From Litoreibacter ascidiaceicola (GTDB lineage Bacteria > Pseudomonadota > Alphaproteobacteria > Rhodobacterales > Rhodobacteraceae), in NCBI RefSeq assembly GCF_900129235.1, contig NZ_FQUV01000001.1:124001-188000 (forward strand): 64,000 nt of DNA, read 5' to 3'. Shown here in pieces: positions 1 through 8,531 of the stretch. Numbering within the stretch: position 1 is the first letter of the stretch; the number at the start of each line of letters is the position of its first letter. A model generated the notes under the pieces. That model had not been told where the DNA came from. It made no database searches and saw only the letters and a list, made by a program, of their open reading frames with translations. Made by a program: the position numbers and the translations under genes.

Positions 1-1
1 C

Positions 2-217
2 ACGATCTATGGCCGCGACGACGTGGAATACGTCAAATGCTCTGACGAGCATGGCGTGGTCTCCGACCCGAAGGGCGTCTTGAAGGTCAACGACAAGCTG
101 CGCCTTGTTCCCGGTCACTGCGACCCGACCTGCAACGTGCATGACTGGTATGTCGGTGTCCGTAACGGCAAGGTCGAAACCCTGTGGCCCGTCTCGGCCC
201 GCGGTAAAGCCTACTAA
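2..217 (+). CDS. bhcC: beta-hydroxyaspartate aldolase (DSD1/D-threonine aldolase family), C-terminal part
   Basis: Only the last 71 codons are present; the frame is open from base 2, so the gene begins before the window. The fragment has the metal-binding end of the D-threonine aldolase/D-serine dehydratase-like PLP fold: PGHCDPTCN, whose His and Cys normally bind the divalent metal, followed by a short strand and the stop. From the fragment alone it could be any DSD1-type aldolase or dehydratase. The next gene, 65 bp downstream on the same strand, looks like iminosuccinate reductase, and bhcC-bhcD is the end of the beta-hydroxyaspartate cycle operon. This makes cleavage of (2R,3S)-beta-hydroxyaspartate, or its formation from glycine and glyoxylate, the likely role. 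The assignment leans on context. Confidence 0.8.
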   Translation, partial: TIYGRDDVEYVKCSDEHGVVSDPKGVLKVNDKLRLVPGHCDPTCNVHDWYVGVRNGKVETLWPVSARGKAY

Positions 218-282
218 AACAAGACCCCCGTATGCGCCGTCAAAGGCGCGTGCGGGCGCGCGCATCCCAAAGGAAATAGCCC

Positions 283-1248
283 ATGTTTATCGTCCCAGAA
301 CGCGAAATTGCCGACCTGATGACCCGCGACGCCGCTTTCGACGCTGTCGAAAGTGTGTTTGCCGCAATGGCGTCTAAAGACGCCTATAACTTCCCCGTCA
401 TTCGCGAGGCGATCGGCCACGAAGACGCGCTCTATGGCTTCAAGGGCGGGTTCGACAAAGCAGGCATGACGCTTGGCCTGAAGGCGGGTGGCTACTGGCC
501 GAACAATCTCGAAAAACATGGCCATATCAACCATCAGTCCACGATTTTCCTGTTTAATCCAGACACTGGCATGGTCAGCGCCATGGTCGGCGGCAACCTG
601 TTGACCGCCCTGCGCACCGCCGCCGCGTCATCGGTGTCGATCAAGCATCTGGCCCGCAAGGACGCGAAGGTCATGGGCATGGTGGGGGCCGGCCATCAGG
701 CTACATTCCAGCTGCGCGCCGCCCTTGAGCAGCGTCAGTTCGAGAAAGTCATCGGTTGGAACTACCACCCCGAGATGCTGCCCAATATTGAGAAAATTGC
801 CATTGAAGCGGGGCTGCCGTTTGAAGCGGTCGAGCTTGACGGCATGCGTGAAGCCGACGTGGTGATTTCCATCACCTCCACTTTTGCGCCGACCATCATG
901 GCCGACCACATTGCACCCGGCACACATATCGCCTGCATGGGCACCGACACCAAAGGCAAGCAAGAGGTTGAGGCCGCCCTGCTCGCCCGCGCCACGGTCT
1001 TCACCGACGAGGTCGCGCAGTCCGTCAGCATCGGCGAGGCGCAGCACGCCGTCGCCCAAGGTCTGATCAAGGAAAGCGACGTGCACCAGCTTGGTGCGGT
1101 GATCAACGGCACCCACAAAGGCCGCACGTCTGACGATGAAATCACGTTGTTCGATGGCACGGGCGTTGGTTTGCAAGATTTGGCGGTCGCCGCGAGCGTT
1201 GTCGAATTAGCCGTCGCAAAAGGCGTTGCAATCGAGGTCGATTTCTAA
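283..1248 (+). CDS. bhcD: iminosuccinate reductase (ornithine cyclodeaminase/mu-crystallin family)
   Basis: A 321-aa NAD(P)H-dependent enzyme of the ornithine cyclodeaminase/mu-crystallin family. The N-terminal part carries the substrate-side segment with GGNLLTALRTAAAS (about residues 105-118). The Rossmann fold follows with the family motif GAGHQA near residue 137. The start is preceded by AAAGGAAATAGCCC, an adequate ribosome binding site. In Paracoccus-type beta-hydroxyaspartate cycles BhcD reduces iminosuccinate to aspartate, closing the amino-group loop that turns two glyoxylates into oxaloacetate. A DSD1-type aldolase end lies directly upstream, which is the bhcC-bhcD order, and a strong terminator follows. 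Other members of the family (ornithine cyclodeaminase, alanine dehydrogenase, ketimine reductase) cannot be excluded from sequence alone, but the context favours BhcD. Confidence 0.85.
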   Translation: MFIVPEREIADLMTRDAAFDAVESVFAAMASKDAYNFPVIREAIGHEDALYGFKGGFDKAGMTLGLKAGGYWPNNLEKHGHINHQSTIFLFNPDTGMVSAMVGGNLLTALRTAAASSVSIKHLARKDAKVMGMVGAGHQATFQLRAALEQRQFEKVIGWNYHPEMLPNIEKIAIEAGLPFEAVELDGMREADVVISITSTFAPTIMADHIAPGTHIACMGTDTKGKQEVEAALLARATVFTDEVAQSVSIGEAQHAVAQGLIKESDVHQLGAVINGTHKGRTSDDEITLFDGTGVGLQDLAVAASVVELAVAKGVAIEVDF

Positions 1249-1277
1249 GGGTAGGCCATTTGCATAAGTCTGAAATG

Positions 1278-1313
1278 TGAAACGCGCGCTCTTGGGCGCG
1301 CGTTTCAGTTTTT
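1278..1313 (+). terminator. intrinsic terminator of the bhc operon
   Basis: A perfect 12-bp stem (TGAAACGCGCGC and its complement) with a 6-nt loop is followed by GTTTTT. It lies 29 bp after the bhcD stop and before the convergent lpd gene. The T run is on the + strand side, so it mainly serves bhcD. Confidence 0.9.
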
Positions 1314-1330
1314 CGGCCGCTGGATACAGA

Positions 1331-3070
1331 TCAGTGCCGTTTTTTCGGCGGCATCAGGTCGGTGATCGTCCCTTCAAACATTTCTGCTGCGAAGTTCACC
1401 GTTTCCGACAAGGTCGGGTGCGGGTGGATGGTGTGGCCCAGATCGGTCGCGTCGCAGCCCATCTCGATTGCCAGCGCCACCTCGGCGATCAGATCGCCCG
1501 CGTTGGTGCCGACGATAGCCGCGCCGACGACACGGTCGTCGGTCGGGTCAAACAGCACCTTGGTCATCCCTTCGGAGCGCGCGTTGGACAGCGCCCGACC
1601 GGACGCCGCCCATGGAAACACGCCCTTGCCGACTTTCAGACCTTTGGCCTTGGCTTCGGTTTCGGTGATCCCGACCCAAGCGACCTCGGGGTCGGTATAG
1701 GCCACCGACGGGATCACCAGCGCATCGAAGGCGCGGTTGTGTCCCGCGCAGACTTCGGCTGCGACCTTGCCTTCATGCACGGCCTTATGCGCCAGCATCG
1801 GCTGGCCGACCACATCGCCGATGGCGAAGATATGCGGCACGCCGGTGCGTTGCTGGTTGTCGACGGCGATGAAGCCGCGCTCGTCCACGGCGACACCTGC
1901 GGCTTCGGCGTTGATCAACTTGCCGTTCGGACGCCGCCCGACCGAGACGAGGACCTTGTCGAACGTGTCGGTCGTGACCTCGCCCTTGTCGTCCTCGAAG
2001 GTCACTTTAAGGCCCTTCTTCTGGGCCTCCATCGCGGTGACCTTGGTTTTTAGCATGATCTTCTCATACCGCTTGGCGATCCGCGTTTGCAGCGGTTTGA
2101 CCATGTCCTTGTCGGCACCGGGCATCAGCTGGTCCATGAACTCGACGACGGAGATCTTCGCCCCGAGCGCGTCATAGACGCAGGCCATTTCCAAGCCGAT
2201 GATACCGCCGCCAAGGATCAGCATGCGCTTGGGGATGTCCGCCAATTCCAACGCGCCCGTGCTGTCGAGCACGCGAGGATCATCATGCGGGATGAACGGC
2301 AACTCGACTGGCTCGGAGCCCGCCGCGATGATGCACTGATCGAAGCTGACCGTCTTGGTGCCGTCGTCGCCAGTGACCTCGATCATGTTGGGACCGGTGA
2401 AGCGCCCGGAGCCGCGCACGGTGGTTACCTTGCGGGCTTTCGCCAGACCGTCAAGGCCGCCAGTCAACTGCCCAACAACCGAGTCTTTCCAGCCACGCAG
2501 GGCGTCCAGATCAATCTTCGGCTTGGCGAAGGTGATGCCATGGGCCGACATCTCGTCCGCCTCGGTCAGGACCTTGGCCACGTGCAGCAACGCCTTGGAC
2601 GGGATACAGCCCACGTTCAGGCACACACCGCCAAGGGTCGGATTCTTCTCGATCAGCACGACATTCTTGCCCAGATCCGCCGCGCGGAATGCAGCCGTGT
2701 AGCCCCCCGGGCCGGAACCCAGAACAACGACTTCGGCGTGGATATCGCCCGGTCCGGTGGCCGTGCCAGTGGCCGCAGTCGCGACCGGAGCAGCGGGTGC
2801 TTCGGCTGCGGGCGTTGCCTCAGCCGGAGCTTCCGCCGCACCAGCGCCTTCAAACACCATGATGACAGCGCCCATAGACACCTTGTCGCCTTCGGCAACC
2901 TTAATCTCTTTTACCACGCCAGCGGCGGGGCTTGGCACTTCCAGCGTGGCCTTGTCGCTTTCCAATTCGATCAGCGGGTCTTCGGCAGCGACAGTGTCGC
3001 CGACCGAAACCAGAACGCTAACCACGGGCACATCGGTGAAATCACCGATATCAGGAACCTTGATTTCCAT
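1331..3070 (-). CDS. lpdA: dihydrolipoyl dehydrogenase with N-terminal lipoyl domain (PDH E3)
   Basis: A 579-aa E3 that reoxidises dihydrolipoamide with NAD+ in the pyruvate dehydrogenase complex. Residues 1 to about 78 form a lipoyl domain ([11 protein letters not shown], lipoyl Lys at residue 40), followed by an Ala/Pro linker to about 115. The flavoprotein part has the FAD motif GSGPGGY, the redox disulfide in [13 protein letters not shown], and the C-terminal HPHPTLSE, whose His-Glu pair forms the active-site base. The start at 3070 (MEIKVPDIG) was chosen over the longer open frame because the lipoyl domain begins there, 14 bp after the aceF stop. It is last in aceE-aceF-lpd. E3 with a fused lipoyl domain is known in several proteobacteria. 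The lipoyl domain is nearly identical to that of the adjacent AceF. Confidence 0.96.
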   Translation of the reverse strand: MEIKVPDIGDFTDVPVVSVLVSVGDTVAAEDPLIELESDKATLEVPSPAAGVVKEIKVAEGDKVSMGAVIMVFEGAGAAEAPAEATPAAEAPAAPVATAATGTATGPGDIHAEVVVLGSGPGGYTAAFRAADLGKNVVLIEKNPTLGGVCLNVGCIPSKALLHVAKVLTEADEMSAHGITFAKPKIDLDALRGWKDSVVGQLTGGLDGLAKARKVTTVRGSGRFTGPNMIEVTGDDGTKTVSFDQCIIAAGSEPVELPFIPHDDPRVLDSTGALELADIPKRMLILGGGIIGLEMACVYDALGAKISVVEFMDQLMPGADKDMVKPLQTRIAKRYEKIMLKTKVTAMEAQKKGLKVTFEDDKGEVTTDTFDKVLVSVGRRPNGKLINAEAAGVAVDERGFIAVDNQQRTGVPHIFAIGDVVGQPMLAHKAVHEGKVAAEVCAGHNRAFDALVIPSVAYTDPEVAWVGITETEAKAKGLKVGKGVFPWAASGRALSNARSEGMTKVLFDPTDDRVVGAAIVGTNAGDLIAEVALAIEMGCDATDLGHTIHPHPTLSETVNFAAEMFEGTITDLMPPKKRH

Positions 3071-3084
3071 CTGAACGCCCCCCC

Positions 3085-4347
3085 CTACAACATCAACCGG
3101 CGGACGTCGCCGAGCAGGTGTTTCAGCGACGCGTTGAAGCGTGCACCCAATGCGCCGTCTATGGCGCGGTGATCGAAGGACAGCGACAAGGGCTGCATCA
3201 GGCGGGGCACGAATTCCTCGCCATTCCAGACAGGGGCCATCTTGGCGCGGGTCAGGCCAAGGATCGCAACCTCGGGCGCGTTGACGATGGGCGTGAAGCC
3301 CGTGCCGCCAATGCCACCCAAAGACGAGATCGTGAAGGTAGCCCCCTGCATGTCGGGGCCTTTCAGCTTGCCCTCGCGGGCTGCCAATGACAGCGAGCCA
3401 AGCTCCTTGGAAATCTCGACGATCCCCTTGCGGTCGGCATCCTTGATCACCGGAACCATCAGGCCTTGTGGCGTATCCGCCGCAAACCCGATGTTGTAGA
3501 AGTTCTTCTTTATCAGCTTGTCGCCATCGGGGTGGATCGAGGAATTGACCTCCCAATGCTCTTTCAGGGCCGAGACGCAGGCCTTGATCACGAAGCTGAG
3601 CAACGTGACGCGGTAACCCTGCTCTTTGGCCGCCGTGTCGAGTTCCTTGCGGTATTTGTCCAGCTCGGTGATATCCGCCTCTTCATCCACAGTAACGTGC
3701 GGAATGTTGAGCCAAGCGCGGTGCAGCGCGGGGCCGGACAGCTTTTTGATGCGGGGCATCTCGACGTCTTCGACGGGGCCGAATTTCGAGAAGTCCACGA
3801 CTGGCATTTGGGGGATGCCCATGCCGCCACCGCTTGCGCCCGCAGGGGCAGAAGCCGTGTTGGATTTCAGGAACTTGGTCACGTCCTCGCGCAGGATACG
3901 ACCCTTGCGGCCCGTACCGTTCACCTTGGTGATGTCGATTTCCAACTGGCGCGCAAAGGCGCGCACGGACGGGGATGCGTGGGATTTGGAGAAGCCGCTA
4001 TCGACCACCGCTGCCGGAGCTGCCGAAACGGGGGCTGCCGCAGGAGCAGGTGCCGCTGCCGGAGCAGCAGGTGCGGGTGCTGCCTCGGCCGCAGGAGCCG
4101 CAGCACCCGCCGCGTCGCCTTCAAGCACCAGCAGAACCGAGCCCATAGACACCTTGTCGCCTTCGGCCACTTTGATCTCTTTGACCACACCGGCGGCAGA
4201 GCTTGGCACTTCCATGGTGGCCTTGTCGCTTTCCAGCTCTACCAGCGGGTCTTCCACCGCAACGGTGTCACCAACGCTGACCAGAATCGAGACCACCGGC
4301 ACTTCGTCGAAGTCACCGATGTCAGGGACTGTAATTTCAATAGTCAT
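3085..4347 (-). CDS. aceF: dihydrolipoamide acetyltransferase (PDH E2)
   Basis: A 420-aa E2 core of the aceE-type pyruvate dehydrogenase, transferring acetyl from lipoamide to CoA. One N-terminal lipoyl domain (lipoyl Lys about residue 42 in [11 protein letters not shown]) is followed by a long Ala/Pro linker. A peripheral-subunit-binding domain starts near [11 protein letters not shown] (about 126-162), and the catalytic domain ends with [10 protein letters not shown], the DHRxxDG active-site motif. It has one lipoyl domain where enterobacterial AceF has three; the adjacent E3 supplies a second. It lies 27 bp downstream of aceE and 14 bp upstream of lpd, so the three are one operon. Confidence 0.96.
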   Translation of the reverse strand: MTIEITVPDIGDFDEVPVVSILVSVGDTVAVEDPLVELESDKATMEVPSSAAGVVKEIKVAEGDKVSMGSVLLVLEGDAAGAAAPAAEAAPAPAAPAAAPAPAAAPVSAAPAAVVDSGFSKSHASPSVRAFARQLEIDITKVNGTGRKGRILREDVTKFLKSNTASAPAGASGGGMGIPQMPVVDFSKFGPVEDVEMPRIKKLSGPALHRAWLNIPHVTVDEEADITELDKYRKELDTAAKEQGYRVTLLSFVIKACVSALKEHWEVNSSIHPDGDKLIKKNFYNIGFAADTPQGLMVPVIKDADRKGIVEISKELGSLSLAAREGKLKGPDMQGATFTISSLGGIGGTGFTPIVNAPEVAILGLTRAKMAPVWNGEEFVPRLMQPLSLSFDHRAIDGALGARFNASLKHLLGDVRRLML

Positions 4348-4374
4348 ATGTTTGTTCCTTCTCTCAGGCGCTGA

Positions 4375-7032
4375 TTAAGCGAGCCGTGGGTTCGGCTTGG
4401 CGCCGTCGATGTCGTATTTCTTGAGGGCTGCTTCCAAGTCTTTCTTGGTCACGTTGCCCGCCTTGTAGAGATCCACCATCGCCGCCGCGGCAATGTGATT
4501 TGCATCCACCTCGAAGAAGCGGCGCAGATTGACCCGGCTGTCGGAGCGGCCAAAGCCGTCCGTGCCCAGCACGGTGTAGGACCCCGGCACAAAGGCGCGG
4601 ATTTGTTCGGCGTAGTTCTTCATGTAATCCGTCGCCGCGATGATCGGGCCTTGGGCCTTGCTCAGGGCTTGGGTCACATATGGCACTTGGCTGTCCATCA
4701 GCGGATTCAGCCTGTTGTGGCGTGCTGCGTCCTGACCGTCGCGGGCCAACTCGTTGAACGAGGTGGCCGACCAGATGTCGGAAGTAACGCCAAAATCGTC
4801 TTTCAGCATCTTCGCCGCCTCGATCGCCTGCACCAGAATGGTGCCGGAGCCCATCAGGTTGACGTGTTTCTTGCCCGGCTTCTTGGTCTCGGACATGCGG
4901 TAGAGTCCGCGCAGGATCCCCTCCTCCGCGCCCATTGGCATATCGGGATGGCTGTAATTCTCGTTCATCAGGGTGATGTAGAAGGTGATATCTTCCTGAT
5001 CGACGAACATGCGCTGCAGGCCGTTATGGATAATCACCGCAACCTCGTAGCTGAAGGTCGGATCATAGGTGACGCAGTTCGGAATGGTGCCTGCCAGAAT
5101 GTGGCTGTGGCCATCCTCGTGTTGGAGCCCCTCGCCGTTCAGCGTGGTCCGGCCTGCCGTTGCCCCCAAAAGGAAGCCCCGCGCGCGGCTGTCGCCTGCG
5201 GCCCATGCCAAGTCACCAACACGCTGATGCCCGAACATCGAGTAGTAGATGTAGAACGGGATCATAGGCACGCCGTGGTTGGAATACGACGTCGCCGCCG
5301 CGATCCAGTCGGCCATGGCGCCGGCCTCGTTGATGCCTTCCTGCAGGACCTGACCGTCGGTCGTTTCCTTGTAGAACATCATCTGGTCGGCATCTTCAGG
5401 CGTGTAGTTTTGCCCCAGCGGGTTATAAATCCCGGCCGAGCGGAACAGCCCTTCCATCCCGAATGTGCGGGACTCGTCGGGCACAATCGGCACCACGAAC
5501 TTGCCGATGGTCTTGTCGCGCAGCAGCGTCGTCAGAATGCGCACATAGGCCATCGTCGTCGAGATTTCCCGATCGCCCGTGCCTTTCAATTGCGCCTCGA
5601 ACTTCGTCAAAGGTGGTATTTCCAGCTTCGGCGCATCACGCCATTCGCGTTTCGGGAACGCTCCGCCAAGTGCCGTGCGACGGTCCGCCAGATACGCTTT
5701 CTGTGAGTTGTTCAACGCCACAAACGGCGCTTTCAGCAGGTCTTCGTCCGAGACGGGAATGTCGAACCGGTCACGGAAGTCACGCAGCTGGTTGTCGGCG
5801 AACTTTTTGGCTGAGTGGGTCGTGTTCTGCCCCTCGCCCGCCGTCCCCATGCCATAGCCTTTGACCGTTTTGATCAACAGACAGGTCGGCTGGCCCTTGG
5901 TGTCGCTGGCTTTCTTGAACGCCGTATACACCTTCTGCGGATCATGTCCGCCACGCCGCAACGCCCAGATTTGCTCGTCGCTCCAGTCGGCCACCAAGGC
6001 CGCCGTTTCGGGATATTTGCCGAAGAAGTGCTTGCGAATATAAGCGCCGTCTTTCGACTTGAAGGTCTGGTAATCGCCATCGACGGTCTCGTCCATCAAC
6101 TGCTTGAGACGTCCGGTGCTGTCATTTTCCAGCAGATCATCCCAACCCTTACCCCAGAGCAGCTTGATCACGTTCCAACCGGCCCCGCGGAAGTCGCCTT
6201 CCAGTTCCTGCACAATCTTGCCGTTGCCGCGTACCGGCCCGTCAAGGCGTTGCAGGTTGCAGTTCACCACGAAGATCAGGTTGTCCAAGCCTTCGCGCGC
6301 CGCCAGATCAATCGCGCCACGGCTTTCCGGCTCGTCCATCTCGCCATCGCCGAGGAATGCCCAGACCTTGCGGTCGGCCATGTCGATATGGCCACGGTTG
6401 TGCATGTATTTCATGAACCGCGCCTGATAGATCGCCATCAGCGGGCCAAGGCCCATCGAGACGGTCGGGAATTGCCAATAATCCGGCATCAGCCACGGGT
6501 GCGGATAGGAGGACAAACCGCCACCATCCACTTCGGACCGGAAGTTCTCCAGCTGCTCCTCGCTGATCCGGCCCTCCATGAACGACCGCGCATAGATGCC
6601 CGGGATCACGTGGCCTTGGAAGAACACCAGGTCGCCGCCGTGGATCGCGGATTTGGAGCGCCAGAAGTGGTTCAGCCCGATGTCATACATAACTGCCGAC
6701 GATGCGAAGGACGCGATATGTCCGCCGTATTCGCTGCTTTCCTTGTTGCGGCGCACAACCGTCGCCATCGCGTTCCAGCGGTTGATCGTGCGGATACGCC
6801 ATTCCATGTCCAGATCGCCCGGCACGGCCAGCTCGTCATCGGCAGGAATGGTGTTCTGATACGGCGTCGTGGCGGAAAACGGCAGCGTGGCCCCTGCAGC
6901 GCGCGCTTGCTGAACCGCTTTGTCCAGCAGGTAGTGGGCACGGTTTGCGCCATCTTTTTCGATCACATCCTGAATGGATTCCTGCCATTCCTGACTCTCG
7001 ATCGGATCAATGTCGGTGTTCTGGATTGTCAT
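4375..7032 (-). CDS. aceE: pyruvate dehydrogenase E1 component, homodimeric type
   Basis: An 885-aa thiamine-diphosphate enzyme that decarboxylates pyruvate and reductively acetylates the AceF lipoyl domain. Its length matches the single-chain E. coli-type E1 family (about 885-890). The thiamine motif runs from GDGEMDEPESRGA to VNCN. The start at 7032 (MTIQNTDIDPIESQEW) was chosen because a GGAGAT ribosome binding site lies just upstream; the frame stays open further but without family-like sequence. It is first of aceE-aceF-lpd. A second, heterodimeric E1 (pdhA/pdhB) starts at 61119, so the cell has two unrelated pyruvate dehydrogenases. Confidence 0.97.
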   Translation of the reverse strand: MTIQNTDIDPIESQEWQESIQDVIEKDGANRAHYLLDKAVQQARAAGATLPFSATTPYQNTIPADDELAVPGDLDMEWRIRTINRWNAMATVVRRNKESSEYGGHIASFASSAVMYDIGLNHFWRSKSAIHGGDLVFFQGHVIPGIYARSFMEGRISEEQLENFRSEVDGGGLSSYPHPWLMPDYWQFPTVSMGLGPLMAIYQARFMKYMHNRGHIDMADRKVWAFLGDGEMDEPESRGAIDLAAREGLDNLIFVVNCNLQRLDGPVRGNGKIVQELEGDFRGAGWNVIKLLWGKGWDDLLENDSTGRLKQLMDETVDGDYQTFKSKDGAYIRKHFFGKYPETAALVADWSDEQIWALRRGGHDPQKVYTAFKKASDTKGQPTCLLIKTVKGYGMGTAGEGQNTTHSAKKFADNQLRDFRDRFDIPVSDEDLLKAPFVALNNSQKAYLADRRTALGGAFPKREWRDAPKLEIPPLTKFEAQLKGTGDREISTTMAYVRILTTLLRDKTIGKFVVPIVPDESRTFGMEGLFRSAGIYNPLGQNYTPEDADQMMFYKETTDGQVLQEGINEAGAMADWIAAATSYSNHGVPMIPFYIYYSMFGHQRVGDLAWAAGDSRARGFLLGATAGRTTLNGEGLQHEDGHSHILAGTIPNCVTYDPTFSYEVAVIIHNGLQRMFVDQEDITFYITLMNENYSHPDMPMGAEEGILRGLYRMSETKKPGKKHVNLMGSGTILVQAIEAAKMLKDDFGVTSDIWSATSFNELARDGQDAARHNRLNPLMDSQVPYVTQALSKAQGPIIAATDYMKNYAEQIRAFVPGSYTVLGTDGFGRSDSRVNLRRFFEVDANHIAAAAMVDLYKAGNVTKKDLEAALKKYDIDGAKPNPRLA

Positions 7033-7077
7033 TCTGTATCTCCGATAGACGCGCGGAATTGGGTCAGTGTCAGTATT

Positions 7078-7101
7078 CAGACGCGAACCGCTTGGCGTCT
7101 G
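7078..7101. promoter_or_regulatory. inverted repeat in the aceE leader
   Basis: CAGACGC and its exact complement GCGTCTG are separated by 10 bp, between the upstream terminator-like hairpin and the aceE ribosome binding site. It could be an operator or an RNA hairpin in the aceE leader. Function is not known. Confidence 0.4.
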
Positions 7102-7111
7102 GTTTTGAGTC

Positions 7112-7136
7112 AAAAAAGCCGGGTCACATCCCCGGC
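7112..7136 (-). terminator. intrinsic terminator or attenuator upstream of aceE
   Basis: On the minus strand GCCGGG and CCCGGC form a 6-bp all-GC stem with a 7-nt loop, followed by six T. The hairpin lies 80 bp before the aceE start, and its loop contains the TGA stop of the 49-codon ORF. It may end transcripts from upstream or act as a translation-coupled attenuator for aceE. Confidence 0.65.
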
Positions 7137-7273
7137 CTGCTGTAGAAAATCGAGTTGTCGCGCTGCCCCATGACACAATCTGGCAACGAGATGACAGCTT
7201 TCCGGATTGCTGCAATGCAACCTGCGGCACTGGGGCCGATACCACCAGATGGGCTTGAGAATGGGTAAATCAT
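7124..7273 (-). CDS. possible 49-aa leader or small protein upstream of aceE
   Basis: An ATG at 7273 is preceded by GGAGGAAAA, one of the best ribosome binding sites in the window. The frame encodes 49 residues beginning MIYPFSSPSGGIGPSAAG and ends inside the loop of the following intrinsic terminator. The family is not recognised. It could be a stand-alone small protein with its own terminator or a leader peptide controlling read-through into aceE. No run of one regulatory amino acid is visible. Conservation has not been checked. Confidence 0.35.
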   Translation of the reverse strand: MIYPFSSPSGGIGPSAAGCIAAIRKAVISLPDCVMGQRDNSIFYSRPGM

Positions 7274-7499
7274 TTTTCCTCCGGTTTTCCTACGATACCC
7301 ATTACTGAGGGCGCGCCAACCGGATTCTTTTGCCCTGATGAGATATGTCTCCGGCAACCAGAGCCCTAACGAACGCAGTAAATGTGCCCTCAGGGCATGT
7401 CAGGTTTCGTTGTTTGTATTTCGAAGCAACTAAATTGTTTGTCAAAATAAACGCGAAGGTATCTTTGCGAAGGGCGTAGCCTTGCCAGACCGGAAGCGC

Positions 7500-8432
7500 C
7501 TAGCGCGGCAATTGTTCCGGTAACCTTGTTTTTTTGATCACGCCACTGATGCGGTCGAAAACAAACTCCATGAACAGGCGGGTTTTTGGGTCTTGGTGGC
7601 GGCGATGGGTAAACAGGCACGCCATCTGGATCGGCTCGGGCGGTGTCTCTTCGCCCACCACAACCAACTCGCCCGACTTCAGATACTCGGCCACTTCGAA
7701 GACAGGTTTCAGCGTGATGCCCTGCCCCGCCAATGCCCAATCCACTAAAATGTCACCATCGTCACATTCGTAATGCCCCGACGCGCGATATCGTTTCGGG
7801 CCCGCTTTGGTCATCAACGGCCATTGAAACTCGGCCGCGCCGGGAAAGCGAAGGTTCAGGCATTCATGCTTGTCCTTGACGATCTCGTCGCCTGACCGAG
7901 GATGTCCGTGTTTCTCGATATAGTGTGGCGAGGCACACAACACACGCTGGACGTCGGCGATTTTCTTGATGCGAAGGGTGCTGTCTTCGGGCTGGCCTAG
8001 GAAATAGGCAAGGTCCAAGCCTTCCGTGGTCAGGTCCACCGTTCTGTCCGTCAGTCTTAGCCGAACGCTCACTTCGGGATACTCAGCCAAAAAGGCAGGA
8101 ACTTGCGGCGCGATCAGCCGTCGGCCAACCCCCAACGGGGCCGCCACATAAAGCGAGCCGCGCGGGTAGTCGGTGATGTCGACGACTTGCGCCTCCGCGG
8201 CCTCTACGGATTCCAGTACGGTACACGCCCCGCCGTAAAACACCTTGCCTTGCTCTGTCGGGGCCAGATTTCGCGTGGTCCGCTGGAACAATCGCACCCC
8301 CAGATGCTGCTCTAGTTGCGATATCCGCGAGGACGTCACCGCAGGCGAAATGCGCAAATCCCGACCGGCAGCAGACATGCTGCCTAGCTCGTAGACTCGG
8401 ACAAATGTGCGGATATTATCTAGATAAGACAT
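7500..8432 (-). CDS. LysR-family transcriptional regulator
   Basis: A 310-aa LysR regulator with an N-terminal winged helix-turn-helix (MSAAGRDLRISPAVTSSRISQLEQHLG, about residues 17-43) and an effector-binding region from about residue 90. The start at 8432 (MSYLDNIRTF) fits the family; the longer frame would add 20 unrelated residues. It diverges from puuD, whose start is 99 bp away, so control of urate/purine catabolism is the simplest inference. It also lies upstream of aceE on the same strand, 467 bp away. The intergenic region holds a short dyad, TTGT-N6-ACAA, compatible with a LysR box. Confidence 0.9.
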   Translation of the reverse strand: MSYLDNIRTFVRVYELGSMSAAGRDLRISPAVTSSRISQLEQHLGVRLFQRTTRNLAPTEQGKVFYGGACTVLESVEAAEAQVVDITDYPRGSLYVAAPLGVGRRLIAPQVPAFLAEYPEVSVRLRLTDRTVDLTTEGLDLAYFLGQPEDSTLRIKKIADVQRVLCASPHYIEKHGHPRSGDEIVKDKHECLNLRFPGAAEFQWPLMTKAGPKRYRASGHYECDDGDILVDWALAGQGITLKPVFEVAEYLKSGELVVVGEETPPEPIQMACLFTHRRHQDPKTRLFMEFVFDRISGVIKKTRLPEQLPR

Positions 8433-8463
8433 TGTTTTGTTTTTTTTGATGCTGCTTGGTGTT

Positions 8464-8477
8464 TTGTAACAATACAA
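8464..8477. promoter_or_regulatory. possible LysR-type binding site between lysR and puuD
   Basis: TTGTAACAATACAA is a short dyad (TTGT/ACAA with 6 bp between) in the divergent lysR-puuD intergenic region. LysR boxes are typically imperfect dyads of this size. The assignment rests on position and symmetry only. Confidence 0.35.
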
Positions 8478-8531
8478 GAATAACGCAGGCACGCCTAGAG
8501 TGTGAATGAACTCGAATCGTGGGAGGATGCT

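Larger units (their letters stand above)
7033..7499. other. aceE upstream region
   Basis: This 467-bp stretch separates aceE from the LysR gene, both on the minus strand. Moving upstream from aceE it holds an inverted repeat (7078-7101), a minus-strand terminator-like hairpin (7112-7136) and a 49-codon ORF with a strong ribosome binding site (7124-7273). No gene is evident in 7274-7499; this part is locally AT-richer and may hold the promoter. Confidence 0.6.

Noticed and set aside
1277-3172. Two + strand ORFs opposite lpd
   Set aside because: They are antisense to a clearly identified lpd. The terminator at 1278 overlaps the first.
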